Part shown: positions 6,517 through 13,465 of the stretch, in pieces
Layout of the letters: every line of letters begins with the position of its first letter
Position numbering within the stretch: position 1 is the stretch's first letter
NCBI GenBank assembly: GCA_030682755.1
Contig: JAUXNR010000281.1
Span: 1-14,342, forward strand
Reading direction: 5' to 3'
From: Flavobacterium sp.
GTDB lineage: Bacteria; Bacteroidota; Bacteroidia; Flavobacteriales; Flavobacteriaceae
Length of the DNA: 14,342 nucleotides
Position numbers and translations under genes: made by a program
The notes under the pieces: model-generated
Databases searched by the model: none
What the model saw: the letters and a program-made list of their open reading frames with translations, nothing else
Told to the model about the DNA's origin: nothing

Positions 6517-7007
6517 TGATTGTAATAATTGCAGCTGCAGCTGAAAATCTGGCATTGGGAAAAAACAATGATTTGATTTGGCATTTACCCGATGACTTTA
6601 AACGTTTTAAAGAACTAACAACAGGCCATTATATCATCATGGGGCGAAAAACTTTTGAAAGTTTCCCAAAACCACTTCCTAACAGAACTCATATAATCAT
6701 TACAAGACAAAAAAATTATGATGCCCCAAACTGTATCATTGTTAGTAGTTTAAAAAAAGCTCTAGCCGCTTGTCCGGAAAATGAAACCATTTATATTATT
6801 GGAGGTGGTGAAATTTATGCTCAATCCATGGCAATAGCTGACAAAATTGAACTAACCAAAGTGCACCATTCTTTTGAAGCTGACACTTTTTTCCCTGAAA
6901 TTTTTGAGACAGAGTGGGATTTAATTCTTGAAGAATATCATCCTAAAGATGAAAAACACAAATTTGATTTTACGTATCAAACTTATACAAAAAAAAACAT
7001 CCCGTAA
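6516..7007 (+). CDS. folA: Dihydrofolate reductase
   Basis: FolA reduces dihydrofolate to tetrahydrofolate with NADPH, renewing the folate oxidised by ThyA. The 163 residues carry the full set of DHFR marks: an N-terminal strand IVIIAAAAEN, LALGKNNDLIWHLPDDFKRF with Trp 22 and the proton-donor position Asp 27 (same numbering as E. coli), HYIIMGRKTFESFPKPLPNR for NADPH and folate binding, and IYIIGGGEIYAQ for the cofactor diphosphate. The ATG overlaps the stop of the 2TM gene by one base. The TAA (7005-7007) lies in the loop of the terminator that follows, so the gene ends in the hairpin itself. No unusual substitution in the active-site segments was noticed. Confidence 0.98.
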   Translation: MIVIIAAAAENLALGKNNDLIWHLPDDFKRFKELTTGHYIIMGRKTFESFPKPLPNRTHIIITRQKNYDAPNCIIVSSLKKALAACPENETIYIIGGGEIYAQSMAIADKIELTKVHHSFEADTFFPEIFETEWDLILEEYHPKDEKHKFDFTYQTYTKKNIP

Positions 7008-7020
7008 TTGGGATGTTTTT
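6989..7020. terminator. Two-way terminator after folA
   Basis: ACATCCC (6997-7003) pairs with GGGATGT (7010-7016) around a six-base loop, and flanking A and T runs extend the stem. Five T (7016-7020) follow on the forward strand and nine A (6989-6997) on the other side. It can end folA and also the reverse-strand gene at 7045-7362. Confidence 0.87.
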
Positions 7021-7044
7021 GAATCATTAAAGCTGTTAATAAGG

Positions 7045-7362
7045 TTATTCTAGCGTAAGTATCTGATAACTTAAAATAAATATCACCACTGCCAAAAATA
7101 TTCCTGAAAAGAAGATAATGACATTGGCAAACTTTTGAGAATACATCTCAAAAAAGCCTTTAACACCAAATACCACAAAGGTACTAAAGGCAAAAAAAAC
7201 TAAAATTTCCAAAAACAAATTTAACCCTAAGAACGTATTTGACACATTTGAGTCAACATTGCCTATTAAAGCAGTGCTGTTGATACTGCTAACTAAAACA
7301 CAAGTAATCACCAGTGCCAAAAGCAACCACTTGATTTCTGTTTTAATAACTCTTGTTAACAT
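7045..7362 (-). CDS. Small three-helix membrane protein, function unknown
   Basis: I do not recognise this 105-residue protein. It has a short basic N-terminus (MLTRVIKTEIK) and three hydrophobic helices at about 12-30, 45-66 and 80-102, with little else: a polar loop NSTALIGNVDSNVSN after the first and a short loop MYSQKFAN before the third. There is no Cys, lipobox or cleavable signal. The frame is well used and sits between a shared terminator (6989-7020) on its 3' side and a 195-nt divergent gap on its 5' side, which supports a real gene. No clear TAnnTTTG promoter was found upstream; a weak TTGATTTG is the nearest match. A plain membrane protein of Flavobacteriaceae is the most that can be said. 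Confidence 0.7.
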   Translation of the reverse strand: MLTRVIKTEIKWLLLALVITCVLVSSINSTALIGNVDSNVSNTFLGLNLFLEILVFFAFSTFVVFGVKGFFEMYSQKFANVIIFFSGIFLAVVIFILSYQILTLE

Positions 7363-7424
7363 ACCTTAACTATTTTGATTCTTTGGTAAAATTGCTCAAA
7401 TCAACCCAATCTCACAATACCCAC

Positions 7425-7460
7425 ATTTAAGGATATTTTTTTATCCCTAAATTTAAGGAT
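7425..7460. repeat. ATTTAAGGAT direct and inverted repeats
   Basis: ATTTAAGGAT occurs at 7425-7434 and again at 7451-7460. Between them ATCCCTAAAT (7443-7452) is its inverse with one mismatch, so 7425-7435 and 7442-7452 form an 11-base stem with one mismatch around a six-T loop. It lies in the gap between the divergent membrane protein gene and ubiE, 53 nt before the ubiE -33 box. It could be an operator for either side; no function is known. Confidence 0.4.
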
Positions 7461-7512
7461 GCCTTGTTTATTGTTTTGTGAAAATAATTAAACAGAATAA
7501 ATGCATTACAAC

Positions 7513-7542
7513 TTGTTAAACTTATATAATGCATTATCTTTG
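7513..7542 (+). promoter_or_regulatory. Promoter of ubiE-porT
   Basis: TTG (7513-7515), a spacer of exactly 19 nt and TATCTTTG (7535-7542) fit the Bacteroidota promoter consensus without a mismatch, the best in the window. Transcription would begin near 7549, leaving about nine nt before the ATG at 7558. Copies of ATGCATTA (7501-7508 and 7529-7536) lie either side of the -33 box. The second is half of the perfect palindrome TAATGCATTA (7527-7536), which overlaps the first two bases of the -7 element. Confidence 0.8.
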
Positions 7543-7557
7543 TCAAAAATTGAATGT

Positions 7558-8286
7558 ATGTCAGAAAAAGTAACCCCATATAAAGATTCTTCATTAGGCA
7601 AAAAAGAGCAAGTTGCTCAAATGTTTGATACCATTTCTGATAATTATGACGGACTTAATCGTGTGATTTCATTTGGAACGGATATCAAATGGCGTAAAAA
7701 AGTTTTAAAATTAGTTGCAAATACTAATCCTGAAAACATACTTGACATTGCAACAGGCACTGGAGATTTAGCAATTTTAATGGCTAACACTTCAGCAAAA
7801 AAGATTATTGGTTTAGACATTTCGGCCGGAATGCTGGAAGTTGGTAAAAAGAAAATCGAGAAAAAGAATTTGTCTGAAAAAATAAGTATGGTATTGGGCG
7901 ATTCTGAAAATATGCCATTTGAAGATAATTCCTTTGACGCCATAACCGTTGCATTTGGCGTTAGAAATTTTGAAAATCTTGAAAAAGGATTGTCTGAAAT
8001 TAAAAGAGTTTTGAAACCCAACGGAATTTTTGTTATTTTGGAAACATCAGTTCCTGAAAGATTTCCTTTTAAACAAGGTTATAAACTCTATACCAAAAAC
8101 ATACTCCCATTAATTGGAAAACTCTTCTCAAGAGACAATTCTGCCTATGCCTATTTATCAGAATCTGCATCAGTTTTTCCATACGGTGAAGCTTTGAACA
8201 ATATTTTGCGTAATATTGGGTTTATAAATGTTGTTTCCGAACCTCAAACGTTTGGTGTTGCAACAATATATAGTGCTTCTAAATAA
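7558..8286 (+). CDS. ubiE: Demethylmenaquinone methyltransferase (UbiE/MenG)
   Basis: This SAM-dependent enzyme C-methylates demethylmenaquinone to menaquinone, the last step of menaquinone synthesis; Bacteroidota mostly lack ubiquinone, so the menaquinone role is expected. In the 242-residue product [20 protein letters not shown] (about 19-38) is the UbiE entry signature, [12 protein letters not shown] from residue 62 is SAM motif [16 protein letters not shown] follows, and [22 protein letters not shown] is the UbiE/COQ5 signature around motif II. The frame is open 57 nt further upstream to an ATG at 7501, but the promoter at 7513-7542 lies inside that stretch, so the start at 7558 ([10 protein letters not shown]) is the real one. 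porT begins 4 nt after the stop, and the two should be co-transcribed. Confidence 0.96.
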   Translation: MSEKVTPYKDSSLGKKEQVAQMFDTISDNYDGLNRVISFGTDIKWRKKVLKLVANTNPENILDIATGTGDLAILMANTSAKKIIGLDISAGMLEVGKKKIEKKNLSEKISMVLGDSENMPFEDNSFDAITVAFGVRNFENLEKGLSEIKRVLKPNGIFVILETSVPERFPFKQGYKLYTKNILPLIGKLFSRDNSAYAYLSESASVFPYGEALNNILRNIGFINVVSEPQTFGVATIYSASK

Positions 8287-8290
8287 TCGT

Positions 8291-8992
8291 ATGAAAAAAG
8301 TAGTTTTCTTTTTATTTCTGTTCGTTTTTATAAATGGTCATTCTCAGTCCACAGGAATGTTCTCAAAAGACCCTATTATTAATCTTGAAAACTTTGACAA
8401 ACAAAGAGTTCACTGGGGCTATTTTCTTGGTTTTAATTTCTATGACTTTAAATTTGATTATACTGAAGAAACAACAGATATAATTGTAGAAGGGACAACA
8501 GGCTTCAATGTTGGTTTAGTTGGTAATCTCAGATTACATGAATATGTGGATTTGCGGTTTGAACCGGGATTATATTATACGCAACGAAATTTAAAATATC
8601 CCTTAATTCAAAATGAATTTGATGCTTTACGTGAAGTAAAATCAACCTATATCCATTTTCCTTTATTGGTTAAATTTTCTTCAAAACGGATTGGAAACTT
8701 TAAGCCTTATTTGGTTGGAGGTGTTTCTGCTGCGTTAAATTTATCCAGTAATGCAAAAGCACAGGATGACAATTCCAACAACCGATTCAGAATGAACAAA
8801 TGGTCAACCAATTATGAAATGGGCTTTGGCGTTGATTTGTATTTTGAATACTTCAAATTTTCCCCTTCCATTAGAGGCGTTTTTAGCTTTAACGATGAAA
8901 TGATTCGGGATAATGACCCCAATAGTCCATGGACGGGCACTGTTGATGCAATGAAAACAAGAGGCGTTTTCATTAATTTTACATTCCATTAA
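8291..8992 (+). CDS. porT: PorT/SprT-family outer membrane protein of type IX secretion
   Basis: PorT (SprT in Flavobacterium johnsoniae) is an outer-membrane beta-barrel protein required for type IX secretion and gliding. The 233-residue product starts with a signal peptide (1-19, ...FINGHSQ), then a barrel of alternating strands: HWGYFLGFNFYDFKFDY, GFNVGLVGNLRLHEYVDLRF, a YYTQRNLKYPL hairpin, YIHFPLLVKFSSKRIGNFKP and YLVGGVSAALNL. It closes with a strand ending in Phe-His (GVFINFTFH), giving the aromatic C-terminus of an outer-membrane protein. The open frame reaches back to 8228 inside ubiE, but the signal peptide fixes the start at 8291. It follows ubiE by 4 nt. Its last 14 nt overlap the 3' end of the opposing methyltransferase gene. 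Identity rests on the family pattern and the neighbourhood as I recall it in F. johnsoniae. Confidence 0.88.
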   Translation: MKKVVFFLFLFVFINGHSQSTGMFSKDPIINLENFDKQRVHWGYFLGFNFYDFKFDYTEETTDIIVEGTTGFNVGLVGNLRLHEYVDLRFEPGLYYTQRNLKYPLIQNEFDALREVKSTYIHFPLLVKFSSKRIGNFKPYLVGGVSAALNLSSNAKAQDDNSNNRFRMNKWSTNYEMGFGVDLYFEYFKFSPSIRGVFSFNDEMIRDNDPNSPWTGTVDAMKTRGVFINFTFH

Positions 8993-9716
8993 ATTTTCGT
9001 TGCACCTCGCTTAAAATGATTCCGGTTGCTGTGGCAACATTTAAACTTTCCGTTTTTTGAATTTTTCCAAATCTCGGAATTGTAATTTTATATTGAATTA
9101 ACTTTTCAATCTCTCTTGAAATTCCATTTGATTCATTGCCCATCACAATAATGGCATCTTTAGGGAATTCTTCTGTATAAATGGATTTGCTGTCCATAAA
9201 AGTTCCGTAAACAGGGCGTTTGGTTGTGGCTATAAAGTTGTATAAATCTCCATAAACAACAGAAACTCTTGATATTGAGCCCATTGTTGCTTGAATTACT
9301 TTTGGATTATACACATCAACTGTGTTTTCTGAACAAAACAATTGTTCAACTCCAAACCAATCACAAAGCCTTATTATAGTACCTAAATTTCCGGGATCTC
9401 TGATATCATCTAAAGCTATAAGCAAACCTGTATCTTCAATTTTTTTTGGTTTGGGAATTCTAAAAACTGCCAAACAAGCATTTGGCGTGACCAGAGCACT
9501 AATTTTTTTTAATTCCTGTTCAGAAATTAATTCCGTTTTATGTTCTTCCTCTTTGAATAAATTTAAATCTGTTGTATATAATTGCATCAACTCATAGCCA
9601 GAATTAACACACTCAGAAATGACTTTAAAACCCTCAGCAAAAAACATTTGATGTTCAATTCTGAATTTTTTTTGTCTTAAACTTATTATTAACTTTATTT
9701 GGTTTTTACTAACCAT
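8979..9716 (-). CDS. TrmH/SpoU-family RNA 2'-O-methyltransferase
   Basis: SpoU-class enzymes methylate the ribose 2'-OH of specific tRNA or rRNA nucleotides with SAM bound in a trefoil knot. The 245 residues begin with a substrate-binding domain (about 1-90, SKNQIKLIISLRQKKFRIEH... FFAEGFKVI). The knot domain follows with motif 1 LDDIRDPGNLGTIIR (102-116; Asn 110 and Arg 116 are the family residues), motif 2 IIVMGNESNGIS (189-200) and motif 3 TESLNVATATGI (222-233). Whether the target is 23S rRNA (RlmB-like) or tRNA cannot be told. Its stop lies inside the end of porT (8979-8992, opposite strand), and its 5' end faces the Omp85 gene across 37 nt, so the two divergent promoters must share a very small space. 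Confidence 0.93.
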   Translation of the reverse strand: MVSKNQIKLIISLRQKKFRIEHQMFFAEGFKVISECVNSGYELMQLYTTDLNLFKEEEHKTELISEQELKKISALVTPNACLAVFRIPKPKKIEDTGLLIALDDIRDPGNLGTIIRLCDWFGVEQLFCSENTVDVYNPKVIQATMGSISRVSVVYGDLYNFIATTKRPVYGTFMDSKSIYTEEFPKDAIIVMGNESNGISREIEKLIQYKITIPRFGKIQKTESLNVATATGIILSEVQRKFNGM

Positions 9717-9726
9717 GGAAAAAATG

Positions 9727-9734
9727 TACTTTTG
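9727..9734 (+). promoter_or_regulatory. -7 element of the Omp85 gene
   Basis: TACTTTTG matches TAnnTTTG exactly. The nearest TTTG (9698-9701) leaves a 25-nt spacer, too long for a good -33 box, so only the -7 element is convincing. Start of transcription near 9741 would give a leader of about 13 nt before the TTG start codon at 9754. Confidence 0.5.
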
Positions 9735-9753
9735 ACTAAAATTATCCTATTAC

Positions 9754-12315
9754 TTGAAAAGCAGAGTCACAAAAATAGTATTATTAATAGTAATAACGAT
9801 ATTAATTTATTCGTGTAACACTGTAAAAAGAGTTCCGGACGGCAAAAGCCTACTTGTAAATACCGAAATCGTTGTAGACGGCACTACTGCCAAACAAGAA
9901 AACATCAACGAGTTACTACTTCAAAAGCCAAATACCAGAATTTTAAGAATTCCCATAAGTCTTTTGGTTTATAATTTAGCTAAACCAAATCCTGATTCTA
10001 TGTTTAGAGCCCGATTTATTGATGATCCGGTTCGTTTTGAGAGAACAAAAAAGTTTATTTCAGAAAAACAAGTTTACAGGTTAGGAGAATCTTTTATGTA
10101 TAAAGGAATACATAATTTTTTGAAAAGCAGCGGAGAAGCTCCGGAGATAATTGACGATGAAAAAACTAAAAAAAGTGCACTTCGTTTGTATAATTATTAT
10201 TTTAACAATGGTTATTTTGATGTTGCAACTTCGTCCAAAACCGACAGTGTTGGTATAAAAAAAGGTAAGATTACTTATGATGTCTCGCTTGGTCAACCTT
10301 ATATTATAGATTCTATTAAAACTGCAATTTCAACTCCTGCCATTGATTCGCTTTATCAAATTACAGAGAAAAATTCCTTGATAAAATCCGGAACACAATT
10401 TAGAACTGATAATTTCAATGATGAAAGAAACAGGTTAACTTCCTATTTTAGAAACAATGGTGTTTATAATTTTCAACAGAATTATATAAATTTTGATATT
10501 GACACCATTGGAACCGGAAAAAAACCAAACATTACTGTTGAAATCTCTGATTATAATTACAGAAAAGGAGACACAATTTTAACCGTTCCTTTTAAAGTTT
10601 ACAAAATTAGTGAGGTAAACATTTATACTGACAGTCCGTCTTCAAGAAACAAAATAAAAGTTGCAGACAGCGTTACTTACAAAGGTTTCAATTTATACAG
10701 CACTGATAAATTGAAATACAAACCAAAAGCTATTACAGATGCGGTGTTTATTAATAAAGGTGGTGTTTATGCTGATTATCAAAATACCTTAACCAATCGT
10801 TATTTAAGCAATTTAAAAGTCTTTAATTATCCCACCATACAATATATTGAAGACACCAGAGATACCGTTTCAGATAAATTAATTGCTAATATCTATTTGA
10901 ACCCCAGAAAAAAATACAGCCTGTTAGCTGCAGTGGATTTTACCCATTCCAATATTCAAGATTTTGGAATAACCGGAAACACTTCTTTGACTATCAGAAA
11001 TGTATTTAACGGAGCTGAAACATTTGAATTTGCTGTAAAAGGAACTGTTGGTTCTTCTAGAGATTTAGCCGGTTCAAACGATAATTTTTTTAACATCTCT
11101 GAAGTTGGTGTAGATGCAAAACTTAATTTTCCAAGAATATTTTTTCCGTTCAATACTGACAAGATTATTCCGAAAAGCATGATTCCTTCAACTAATTTTG
11201 GAGTCGGTTTTGCAAAACAAAAAAACATTGGATTAGACAAAGAAAACTTCACGAGCTCCTTGACTTATAACTGGAGTCCGAAACGTTTTAATACGGTTAG
11301 GTTTGACTTGTTTAACATCCAATATGTAAAAAACCTTAGAATTGACCGTTATTTTGAAGTCTATGGGTCTTCCTACAATGCTTTAAATAACATTGCAGAC
11401 GAATACAGCAATCAAGTTAATCCGGATTATTTTAACTCCGACAACAACCTTATTATTGAATCCGGAACAAATGGTTTCCTGAATGATGTTTTGGGGCCTA
11501 ATCCTTCTGTTTTCACCACACCTGATGATTTTAGAACCATTCGTGGTATAGATGAACGAAAAACGCGTTTGACTGAAAACAACCTAATTGTAGCTTCAAG
11601 TTACAGTTATACAAAATCAACCAAAACATCACTTTTGCTTAATAATTTTTATATTCTTAAAGCCAAAGTAGAATCAGCCGGAAATCTTTTGTCCTTGTTA
11701 TCAAGAACTATTAACGAACCTTTAATCTCTGAAGGAAGTTCTACTTTTTTTGATGTTGAATATTCACAATACATCAAAACAGAGTTTGAATTTATCAAAC
11801 ATTGGGATTTAAAAAGAAATCGGGTTTTTGCCACAAGAACATTTGCGGGTGTAGCCATTCCATATGGCAATTCAAACAGTATTCCTTTTTCAAGAAGTTA
11901 CTTTGCCGGAGGAACAAATGACAACAGAGCTTGGAGACCTTATAGTCTGGGTCCCGGAAGCAGCGGTGCCATAAATGACTTTAATGAAGCAAATTTAAAA
12001 TTAGCTTTTAATGCAGAATACCGATTCAAACTTTTTGGAAACTTTAGAGGTGCTTTTTTTGCTGACTTGGGAAACATTTGGAATTTTCTAGACAATGTTA
12101 CCTTAGATGGAGCACAGTTTACCGGAATAGCATCACTGAAAGATATTGCGTTGGGAACAGGAATTGGAACACGATATGATTTCAGCTTTTTTGTGGTTCG
12201 TTTTGATTTAGGATTTAAAACCTATAATCCGGCAAATGACGAATACAGAAGGTGGATGAAAGATTTTAATTTTAAAAGCTCGGTGCTAAATATTGGTATA
12301 AATTATCCATTCTAA
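9754..12315 (+). CDS. tamL: Lipoprotein Omp85 (TamL/BamA-like outer membrane assembly protein)
   Basis: This is an 853-residue Omp85-superfamily protein, the class that inserts or assists beta-barrel proteins at the outer membrane. The N-terminus MKSRVTKIVLLIVITILIYSC has a hydrophobic stretch ending in the lipobox IYSC, so Cys 21 is probably lipidated, the hallmark of the TamL variant in Bacteroidota. A periplasmic POTRA-like region (about 25-380) precedes a 16-strand-type barrel that ends in INYPF with a C-terminal Phe. The conserved loop-6 motif appears as DNRAWRP, with Arg 725 in place of the usual RGY context. The start is TTG: a stop at 9733-9735 blocks any ATG upstream, and no in-frame ATG follows before the lipobox. 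The 855-codon length is normal. Naming it TamL rather than BamA is inference from the lipobox and neighbours. Confidence 0.82.
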   Translation: MKSRVTKIVLLIVITILIYSCNTVKRVPDGKSLLVNTEIVVDGTTAKQENINELLLQKPNTRILRIPISLLVYNLAKPNPDSMFRARFIDDPVRFERTKKFISEKQVYRLGESFMYKGIHNFLKSSGEAPEIIDDEKTKKSALRLYNYYFNNGYFDVATSSKTDSVGIKKGKITYDVSLGQPYIIDSIKTAISTPAIDSLYQITEKNSLIKSGTQFRTDNFNDERNRLTSYFRNNGVYNFQQNYINFDIDTIGTGKKPNITVEISDYNYRKGDTILTVPFKVYKISEVNIYTDSPSSRNKIKVADSVTYKGFNLYSTDKLKYKPKAITDAVFINKGGVYADYQNTLTNRYLSNLKVFNYPTIQYIEDTRDTVSDKLIANIYLNPRKKYSLLAAVDFTHSNIQDFGITGNTSLTIRNVFNGAETFEFAVKGTVGSSRDLAGSNDNFFNISEVGVDAKLNFPRIFFPFNTDKIIPKSMIPSTNFGVGFAKQKNIGLDKENFTSSLTYNWSPKRFNTVRFDLFNIQYVKNLRIDRYFEVYGSSYNALNNIADEYSNQVNPDYFNSDNNLIIESGTNGFLNDVLGPNPSVFTTPDDFRTIRGIDERKTRLTENNLIVASSYSYTKSTKTSLLLNNFYILKAKVESAGNLLSLLSRTINEPLISEGSSTFFDVEYSQYIKTEFEFIKHWDLKRNRVFATRTFAGVAIPYGNSNSIPFSRSYFAGGTNDNRAWRPYSLGPGSSGAINDFNEANLKLAFNAEYRFKLFGNFRGAFFADLGNIWNFLDNVTLDGAQFTGIASLKDIALGTGIGTRYDFSFFVVRFDLGFKTYNPANDEYRRWMKDFNFKSSVLNIGINYPF

Positions 12316-12327
12316 ATTCAGATTTAC

Positions 12328-12335
12328 TATTTTTG
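12328..12335 (+). promoter_or_regulatory. -7 element of fbaA-accD
   Basis: TATTTTTG matches TAnnTTTG exactly, 24 nt before the fbaA ATG. No TTG is found at the usual distance upstream (the nearest, 12293-12295, is 32 nt away), so the call is partial. Transcription would start near 12342. Confidence 0.5.
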
Positions 12336-12359
12336 TAGGCTAACTAAACTAATACATAT

Positions 12360-13427
12360 ATGAGTCATTTAATAAAACCTGGAGTTGCAACCGGAGATGA
12401 TGTTCAAGCAATTTTCAATTATGCCAAAGCCAAAGGTTTTGCTTTACCAGCCGTAAATGTTATAGGTTCAAGCTCCATCAATGGGGTTTTGGAAACCGCA
12501 GCAAAATTAAATGCACCGGTTATTATCCAATTTTCTAATGGTGGTGCAATTTATAATGCCGGAAAAGGTTTGTCTAATGAAGGTCAAAAAGCGGCTATTT
12601 TAGGTGGAATTGCAGGAGCAAAACACATTCATACTTTGGCAGAAGCTTATGGTGCCACTGTCATTTTACATACTGACCATTGTGCTAAAAATTTATTGCC
12701 TTGGATTGATGGTTTATTAGATGCTTCTGAAAAACATTTTGCTGAAACAGGAAAACCACTGTTTTCTTCGCACATGATTGATTTATCAGAAGAACCATTG
12801 GAAGAAAACATTCATATTTGTAAAGAATACTTGGCTAGAATGAGCAAAATGGGCATGACTTTAGAAATTGAATTAGGAGTTACAGGTGGTGAAGAAGATG
12901 GCGTAGACAATACAGATGTTGACAGTTCAAAATTATACACACAACCTGAAGAAGTGGCTTATGCTTATGAAGAATTAATGAAGGTAAGTCCTAAATTCAC
13001 AATTGCTGCTGCTTTCGGAAACGTACACGGCGTTTATAAACCGGGTAACGTAAAATTAACTCCGGTAATTTTGAAAAACTCTCAGGAATTTGTTCAAAAT
13101 AAATTCAATACTATTTCAAACCCGATTGATTTCGTATTCCATGGTGGATCCGGATCAACATTGGAAGAAATCAGAGAGGCCATATCCTATGGTGTAATTA
13201 AAATGAACATTGACACCGATTTACAATTCGCTTTCACTGAAGGAATTCGTGATTATATGACTTCAAAAATTGATTATTTGAAAACTCAAATCGGAAGTCC
13301 GGACGGAGCAGATTCACCAAACAAAAAACATTATGACCCAAGAAAATGGATTCGTGAGGGTGAAATGACTTTCAACAAACGTTTAGAGCAAGCTTTTGCT
13401 GATTTAAACAATGTGAATACACTATAA
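12360..13427 (+). CDS. fbaA: Class II fructose-bisphosphate aldolase
   Basis: FbaA interconverts fructose 1,6-bisphosphate with dihydroxyacetone phosphate and glyceraldehyde 3-phosphate in glycolysis and gluconeogenesis, using a catalytic zinc. The 355-residue length fits the class IIA (E. coli FbaA) group. Zinc and catalytic residues are visible: HTDH at 104-107 (Asp 106 catalytic, His 107 zinc), His 223 in GNVHGVYKPG, and His 261 in FHGGSGS. The three zinc histidines fall at exactly three positions less than E. coli His 110, 226 and 264. NIDTDLQFAFTEG is the substrate phosphate segment. The ATG at 12360 is followed by SHLIKPGVATGDDV, the normal start. accD begins 38 nt after the stop with no terminator between, so they are likely co-transcribed. 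Confidence 0.98.
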   Translation: MSHLIKPGVATGDDVQAIFNYAKAKGFALPAVNVIGSSSINGVLETAAKLNAPVIIQFSNGGAIYNAGKGLSNEGQKAAILGGIAGAKHIHTLAEAYGATVILHTDHCAKNLLPWIDGLLDASEKHFAETGKPLFSSHMIDLSEEPLEENIHICKEYLARMSKMGMTLEIELGVTGGEEDGVDNTDVDSSKLYTQPEEVAYAYEELMKVSPKFTIAAAFGNVHGVYKPGNVKLTPVILKNSQEFVQNKFNTISNPIDFVFHGGSGSTLEEIREAISYGVIKMNIDTDLQFAFTEGIRDYMTSKIDYLKTQIGSPDGADSPNKKHYDPRKWIREGEMTFNKRLEQAFADLNNVNTL

Positions 13428-13428
13428 A

Positions 13429-13463
13429 ACTGAATACTAATTACTGAACACTGAATACTTAAA
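13429..13463 (+). repeat. ACT-N4 heptad array before accD
   Basis: Five 7-base units begin at 13429 (ACTGAAT), 13436 (ACTAATT), 13443 (ACTGAAC), 13450 (ACTGAAT) and 13457 (ACTTAAA), all starting with ACT. The array fills almost the whole 38-nt gap between fbaA and accD, and the last full ACTGAATACT ends 6 nt before the accD ATG. It is the clearest of the heptad arrays in the window. Confidence 0.7.
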
Positions 13464-13465
13464 AT

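Noticed and set aside
7501..7557. N-terminal extension of ubiE from the ATG at 7501
   Set aside because: It contains the full -33/-7 promoter and has no similarity to UbiE N-termini.
7644..8021. 125-codon open frame antisense to ubiE
   Set aside because: It lies wholly within a conserved gene, and its composition is that of a reversed AT-rich coding strand; no family resemblance.
8228..8290. Upstream start of porT inside ubiE
   Set aside because: The extra 21 residues would hide a clear signal peptide that begins at 8291.
9322..9597. 91-codon open frame antisense to the RNA methyltransferase
   Set aside because: Shadow of a strongly supported gene with all three SpoU motifs on the other strand.
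12303..12326. Short hairpin TAAAT...ATTTA after the Omp85 gene
   Set aside because: Only five AT pairs, too weak for a terminator.
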